A stretch of 64,000 nucleotides of DNA from Lutraria lutraria (lineage: Eukaryota; Mollusca; Bivalvia; Venerida; Mactridae), in the NCBI GenBank assembly GCA_964023205.1, contig OZ026842.1, forward strand, positions 8,202,907 to 8,266,906. Direction: 5' to 3'. This document shows, piece after piece, positions 61,301 through 64,000 of the stretch. Numbering within the stretch: the first letter of the stretch is position 1; each line of letters opens with the position of its first letter. The notes under the pieces were generated by a model. That model made no database searches, was not told the origin of the DNA, and was given only the letters and a program-made list of their open reading frames with translations. The position numbers and the translations under genes were made by a program.

Positions 61301-63401
61301 GCCTCTATCTTTAAACTTTTATGATAATATTTTGCTATTATGAGGTACAAATGTATTATGTATGGTTACCAGTACTGATACTGAAATGTTCCCACAAGGG
61401 GACTATGTGGGTAAGTGTCTTGAAACCACTAGCCCTCTCACCGCTGTGAGTTGAAATGCCCCCAAGACAAATTTCAATGACGATTTGTTTTGATAGCTGT
61501 ATATAGAGCCATTGTAGGTGGTCTGGTGGAAATGCACTGGACTACTAAATAAAAGGTTGCGGGTTCGAAACTCAGCTCTGATTTTCTTATCTTTCTGTAA
61601 TTTAGTCTATTGGATGTCTTGTTGATTTGTTCAAGTAAGCAACTGAACTACAATTCATTTCTAATATTTTATAGTGGCTGGAAAATTACACCAATTAAAT
61701 CAATTAAAAGACGAGAATGATGACCTCAAATGTCAGATGGAAGCTTTTAAAAATGAACTTGAAGTTTATAAACAAGAGAGTTCTTCACAGGGTGACAGGG
61801 AGAAGGAAATGAAATCTTTACAAATGGCCATGCAAGGAATGCAACAGGTTAGTTTTGTAATCACATGATAGTACAATCACATGATTTTCAGTGGATTAAT
61901 GCTATTTTTGGCTTGCCTGTTTTCAAAGAATAAGTCAAGCTTGTGATCACTGTGTCATCTTAGGCCTCTGGGTCAATGTCTTCTTCTATGCTTGATTGTT
62001 TCTCATAAGTCACAAATTATAAGAGATAGCAACAGGAAATTTCAAAGGTAATTAGATCTCACTGAGGAGGTAAGCAGATGAATGTTGGCTTTGCTTGGGG
62101 TGCTCTTGTTCAGCAATGTTTTAGTTAAATACCACACGGACCCAGCAACTTTTCCATATTTGGAGGCAGGGATTTTTTGGGGGCGATTTAATAGCCGAAT
62201 TTGGTCATATTCCCAATGGAAAATAGTATCTTTTTTCCCAATTCACAGAAAAAAATTCCCAATCCCAAAAAAAAAAAAAAAAATTTAAATTTTATAAGTT
62301 CATTAACATCACTATTGGTAGTAAATACCTTATTCTGCTACTATTTTATGTGTATATAAGTAGAATAAGTTGAACATTGCAAAATTGTAGTTATGCATTT
62401 TTTCCCAATTTTGATTAAAACACCGCAAAAATTCCCAATCCCAAGGGTATGGGTCATTTTCCCAAAATACTGAGAAAAAACCCTGGGAGGAAATTTGACA
62501 TATTTGTCAAAGTTTCTTAGAATCGAGGTCGCAGGGTTACAAGTCAAGTGCACTAAGCACTGGATCACAGCCATAGCCTCTTTATTTGTTTGAAGCATCA
62601 TGTATAATTATGATTTTAATAATGCCCTCTTAGAAATGAGATATTTGTACAATATTTATAACTTAATGCCCTTTTTCTTTTAGCAATTAATTACAACAAG
62701 AAGCGAACTCGCTGAGAATAAAAAACGATCTGATCAAGAGAAAGCCTTATTAGTGTTAGAGAAACAAGCCGCAGTAGATGAATTAGAACAAAGAAAAAAA
62801 GTGAACAATGCTGAGAGTGAAAAAAAAGATGCAAAGGAAGATGAGGTATTTGATAAATCCAGATTTGTTTTTCTTTGTTTCTGGTCAGTTGACTGACCCT
62901 ACTTTTCCCCCAAAAAAGCCCAGACCTTTTTTTACCTTGCCACTCACTTTCAAGCGTAAAAAAGCAAGACCTAATCTACCTACCTCATTCAAAATGGCAG
63001 AAGGGCATAAAGTGTCATCTCTGTTCATCTGTCCATTCATGTTTTGGTTTCTGAGCGATAACTCAAAAAATATATCATGGATTGGTTTCACATTTTACAT
63101 GAAGGTGTATAATAATAAAGTACAGGCCAAGTTGGATTTCCATTAAAATCAAAACATTTTCATAGGAGTTTTGGCCCCATTTGACGTAGCTTTTGGCCCC
63201 ATTTGACGTAGCTTTTAGCGGGGGCCTTCTCTGTTGTGTTGTCTGGACAAAATTATAGTTTCACTCCATTTTGCAAATCATTTGAAAATATTTGTTTGTA
63301 TCACAACTCTATATTTTAGGTCACAGCACCTGTGGTTGTTGCTGATAATAATGTCAGCAGTACAGGCATACATGTCACTGATAAAGAAGCACAGCTTGTT
63401 G
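46317..63401 (+). CDS. ENOX: ENOX1/ENOX2-type ecto-NOX protein, 12 exons, C-terminus beyond the window
   Basis: Vertebrate ENOX proteins are RRM-containing, copper-dependent hydroquinone/NADH oxidases with disulfide-thiol exchange activity at the cell surface. Exons: 46317-46359, 46951-47004, 49511-49767, 50295-50403, 51097-51306, 51595-51828, 52624-52836, 57652-57758, 61152-61296, 61675-61847, 62684-62845 and 63320-63401. All phases agree. The probable start is ATG 46332, giving about 591 residues here. Order: Met/Gly-rich N-terminus (to ~140), PPPxTRERPPGC linker and RRM (~164-240; RNP2 TIFVGG, RNP1 KNFAHVRF), RLHVDFAMARDD, ERLRPPSPPP, LTWLERGDVSRRN, WDHFTKAQRKNIELW, EMEMSDDEEG, then coiled coil (~455-565). 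The last codons, KEAQLVG, match 'REALLVGIIS', so about 90 residues remain outside. One invertebrate gene probably corresponds to both vertebrate paralogues. Confidence 0.92.
46504..46755. mobile_element. Short inverted-repeat element (MITE-like) in ENOX intron 1
   Basis: The left end (GGCCCTGAGGTTTTAAAA ... AGAGTTCGATCTCCGAACTC) is mirrored by the right end (GAGCTCGGAGACCGAACTC ... TTTATAACCTCGGGGCC). The termini run about 45 bp with several mismatches. The interior is AT-rich without coding potential. No clean target duplication was found. Confidence 0.7.
47341..47420 (+). repeat. 34-bp tandem duplication
   Basis: TTTTACCAGACAGTCGGTCT + GGTGACTTTGGATA occurs twice in perfect tandem, followed by a partial third unit. 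Intronic. Confidence 0.85.
47553..48947. mobile_element. Non-autonomous hAT-like element 2, with 8-bp target duplication
   Basis: It begins TAGGGATGTCAACCGG and ends TTTTGACATCCCTA; the outer 12 bases (TAGGGATGTCAA) are a perfect inverted repeat. GTAAAAAT flanks it at 47545-47552 and 48948-48955. The subterminal regions are packed with ATCCGGATATCCGG-type palindromes. No transposase-like protein is visible. It shares termini and architecture with the element at 8691, but its subterminal motif is different. It lies in the ENOX intron 47005-49510. Confidence 0.88.
49137..49311. mobile_element. MITE copy 1, CAGGGTTCTCAATAA termini
   Basis: CAGGGTTCTCAATAAGTTTG at the left and CTGTTATTGAGAACCCTG at the right are inverted copies. 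The interior (GTGGCCAACAGGCCCAAAAG) is shared with 52275-52447. Target duplication is unclear. Confidence 0.75.
49968..50250 (-). repeat. tRNA-headed SINE in an ENOX intron
   Basis: On the minus strand: tRNA-like head (AATAGCTCAGTGGTTAGAGC, then CTACTGATCAAGAGGTTGCT), then GAAGATATTACATCTTATGT, GTGGGGTAGCTTGGCT, CAGCAAAGCTGGTTAGAATAA and AAATGGCGTTAAACTGACG. The plus-strand copy at 53145-53395 has the same order, which defines the family. Confidence 0.75.
50660..50990 (+). repeat. Dispersed repeat of the 'TATACGCCCGTTTAAAAAACGGG' type
   Basis: ACGCCCGTTTAAAAAACGGG is followed by GTGTGTTGGCGGGCAGCATC and ATTCGGATCCTCACCAAACT, a series I recall as widespread in bivalve introns. It has no coding sense and lies between ENOX exons at 50403 and 51097. 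Confidence 0.55.
51335..51480 (+). repeat. Dispersed repeat, copy 1 (pairs with 55750-55900)
   Basis: GCCATCTAGCCCAAAGCAAG ... GGCTAGCGGTAAATTGG ... TAGTTTGGTTTAGTACTTTA. The same order is present at 55750-55900. Confidence 0.65.
52275..52447. mobile_element. MITE copy 2, CAGGGTTCTCAATAA termini
   Basis: Left end CAGGATTCTCAATAAGTTTG, right end GTTGTTATTGAGAACCCTG, interior GTGGCCAGCAGGCCCAAAAG. It is alignable along its full length with the copy at 49137; the size is 173 bp versus 175 bp. Confidence 0.75.
53145..53395 (+). repeat. tRNA-headed SINE, plus-strand copy
   Basis: A box TTAGCTCAGTTGTTAGAGG and B box AAGTTCGAACCC, then GAAGATATTACATCCTATGT, GTGGGGTAGCTTGGCTGAAG and GAAGCTGGTTGGGATAACTGC. 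The same family as 49968-50250. The tRNA part lacks a proper acceptor stem, so it is not called a tRNA gene. Confidence 0.75.
54000..55340 (+). repeat. ~168-bp satellite-like array, about seven units
   Basis: TTTGTCCGGACAATTTCTCA recurs at about 54081, 54246, 54415, 54584 and 54752, followed each time by AATGAAACTTCACAGAAGTG and GAGTTATRGCCCTTTGTTGT. Units become more diverged to the right. A GGTCGGTCGGTC run leads in. It occupies part of the large ENOX intron 52837-57651. Confidence 0.9.
55750..55900 (+). repeat. Dispersed repeat, copy 2 (pairs with 51335-51480)
   Basis: ACCCACTAGCCCAGAGCCCG ... TGTGTACTCGGGCTAGTGGT ... TAGTTCGGACTAGTGCTTTA. Same series and strand as copy 1, in the next-but-one ENOX intron. 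Confidence 0.65.
56045..56185 (+). repeat. Dispersed repeat, copy 2 (pairs with 291-415)
   Basis: TAGCAAGTTGTTATGGAG ... GGGGAATCTAGGGGTATAAG ... GTTGAAAACCTGGTTTGGTA, matching the block near the left edge of the window. Confidence 0.6.
58160..60115 (+). repeat. 62-bp minisatellite, about 31 units, dimer of two 31-bp halves
   Basis: The consensus halves are CAGGTAACCCAGGAGCACTG + GTTAGTACTGA and CAGTAAACCTAGGTGCACTG + TTTAGTACTCA. They alternate regularly for almost 2 kb, with variants such as ACTCAAAAGGGTAACCC recurring at intervals, which indicates higher-order expansion. It lies in the ENOX intron 57759-61151. The open frame within it is a by-product of the 62-bp period. Confidence 0.95.
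60717..60875 (+). repeat. ~46-50-bp tandem repeat, four units
   Basis: ATCAAGATAGGATGTTTTGC + GTTTGTTTAAATTTTGCAAAA repeats four times with small indels in A-runs. Confidence 0.85.
61505..61585 (+). repeat. tRNA-like SINE head
   Basis: GGTCTGGTGGAAATGCACTG followed by GCGGGTTCGAAACTCAG gives A-box and B-box-like words at tRNA spacing. No cloverleaf acceptor stem is apparent. It lies in a short ENOX intron. Confidence 0.45.
62167..62485. mobile_element. MITE-like element, CAGGGATTTTTT termini
   Basis: CAGGGATTTTTTGGGG at the left is mirrored by CTGAGAAAAAACCCTG at the right. The interior has inverted ATTCCCAATCCCAA-type words. No convincing target duplication was found. It lies in the ENOX intron 61848-62683. 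Confidence 0.6.
63164..63208 (+). repeat. 22-bp tandem duplication
   Basis: TTTTGGCCCCATTTGACGTA + GC occurs twice back to back, inside a dispersed intronic repeat (62990-63230). Confidence 0.8.
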
Positions 63402-63429
63402 GTAAGAACTGAATTTCTGTAGATCATTT

Positions 63430-63665
63430 ATTCATTGGAGTCACTCTGACCGTTGGTAGGTCGGTCGTTGGTCTGTCAGTCCGTCTGCATACAATATCAC
63501 AAGTTTGTGGAGTGAACTACTTCCACATTCTTTAAGCGATTGCAATAAAACTTGAAATATGTTATCACTATGAAGTGTAGATGTGCAAGACACAATTTTC
63601 ATGCTCAGTGATCTGCTCATTCCAGAGTTATGTGCCCTTGAACTTAGCCATACTGTTTACTATCA
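63430..63665 (+). repeat. Dispersed repeat with a GTCGGTCGTTGG lead
   Basis: GTAGGTCGGTCGTTGGTCTG, then GCAATAAAACTTGAAATATG, then CAGAGTTATGTGCCCTTGAA. The general layout is like the 54000 array units, as a single diverged copy. Confidence 0.5.
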
Positions 63666-64000
63666 CATCCTTAGTGTCAAAGTGGCTGCGGGGTTTTGGT
63701 CACCTCTGTGATGAAGCTCTAGTTAAATATGAACTTGGTACACTTGGTAAAACTATGCTCAACCAGTAACAAATCTACCATTCCTAAACATGCTGTATAA
63801 GTTTATTTCGACATGATTGTACATCTTTCTTTGCAATTGACACATTTACATCATCAGTTGAGCTGTCAAGAGTTCAATATGTTTTTTTCTCTGTTTTTTT
63901 ATGATGAATCCTTTTCATCTTTTAACAAATACCTTTTACTTCTCATTGAACATTATCACCAATAACTATAAATGGTTACAAAATTAGGCATATACATGGA

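Overview
The window is animal nuclear DNA: AT-rich, with genes split by GT-AG introns, short conserved coding exons, and many SINE-, MITE- and satellite-like repeats. Ubiquitous repeats such as the arrays built around 'GGTCGGTCGGTC', 'CAGGATTTCAATGAAACTTC' and 'GAGTTATGGCCCTTTG', and a tRNA-headed SINE ending near 'AACGCCATTT', suggest a mollusc, most likely a bivalve. That is inference from repeat style, not a species identification.

Layout. (1) About 1-24,000 (+): the 3' two thirds of a divergent IP3-receptor-family gene. It covers the cytosolic helical (RIH-type) region, the membrane domain, a Cys2His2 zinc-knuckle linker and a His/Lys-rich tail; the 5' end lies before base 1. The pore loop lacks the usual glycine-rich filter although the surrounding family landmarks are kept. 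A second terminal exon at 20,310-20,453 with its own poly(A) signal would make a form ending just after the last membrane helix. (2) 24,000-30,500: no gene; it holds the minisatellite 3' UTR, a 907-bp near-perfect palindromic element with a 6-bp target duplication, and a second copy of the repeat that hosts it, without the insertion. (3) 30,569-31,573 (+): one uninterrupted 334-codon reading frame for a Ser/Lys-rich, probably disordered protein of unknown function. (4) 35,106-42,994 (-): mannose-6-phosphate isomerase, seven exons, complete except for a short N-terminal exon; one intron carries a head-to-head pair of degenerate Penelope-like retroelements. (5) 46,317 to the right edge (+): an ENOX1/ENOX2-type gene (RRM, ENOX core, coiled coil), cut off by the window end. 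Its introns hold several MITEs, a 2-kb minisatellite and a 168-bp satellite-like array.

The genes are not an operon and show no shared pathway. MPI and ENOX are head-to-head with about 3.3 kb between their identified exons. Noteworthy points are the altered pore and alternative C-terminus of the IP3R-like channel, the long palindromic element with its empty-site paralogue, and two hAT-like elements with perfect 8-bp target duplications and the same termini but different subterminal palindromes. All exon limits were read by eye from splice consensus and reading phase; none has transcript support.
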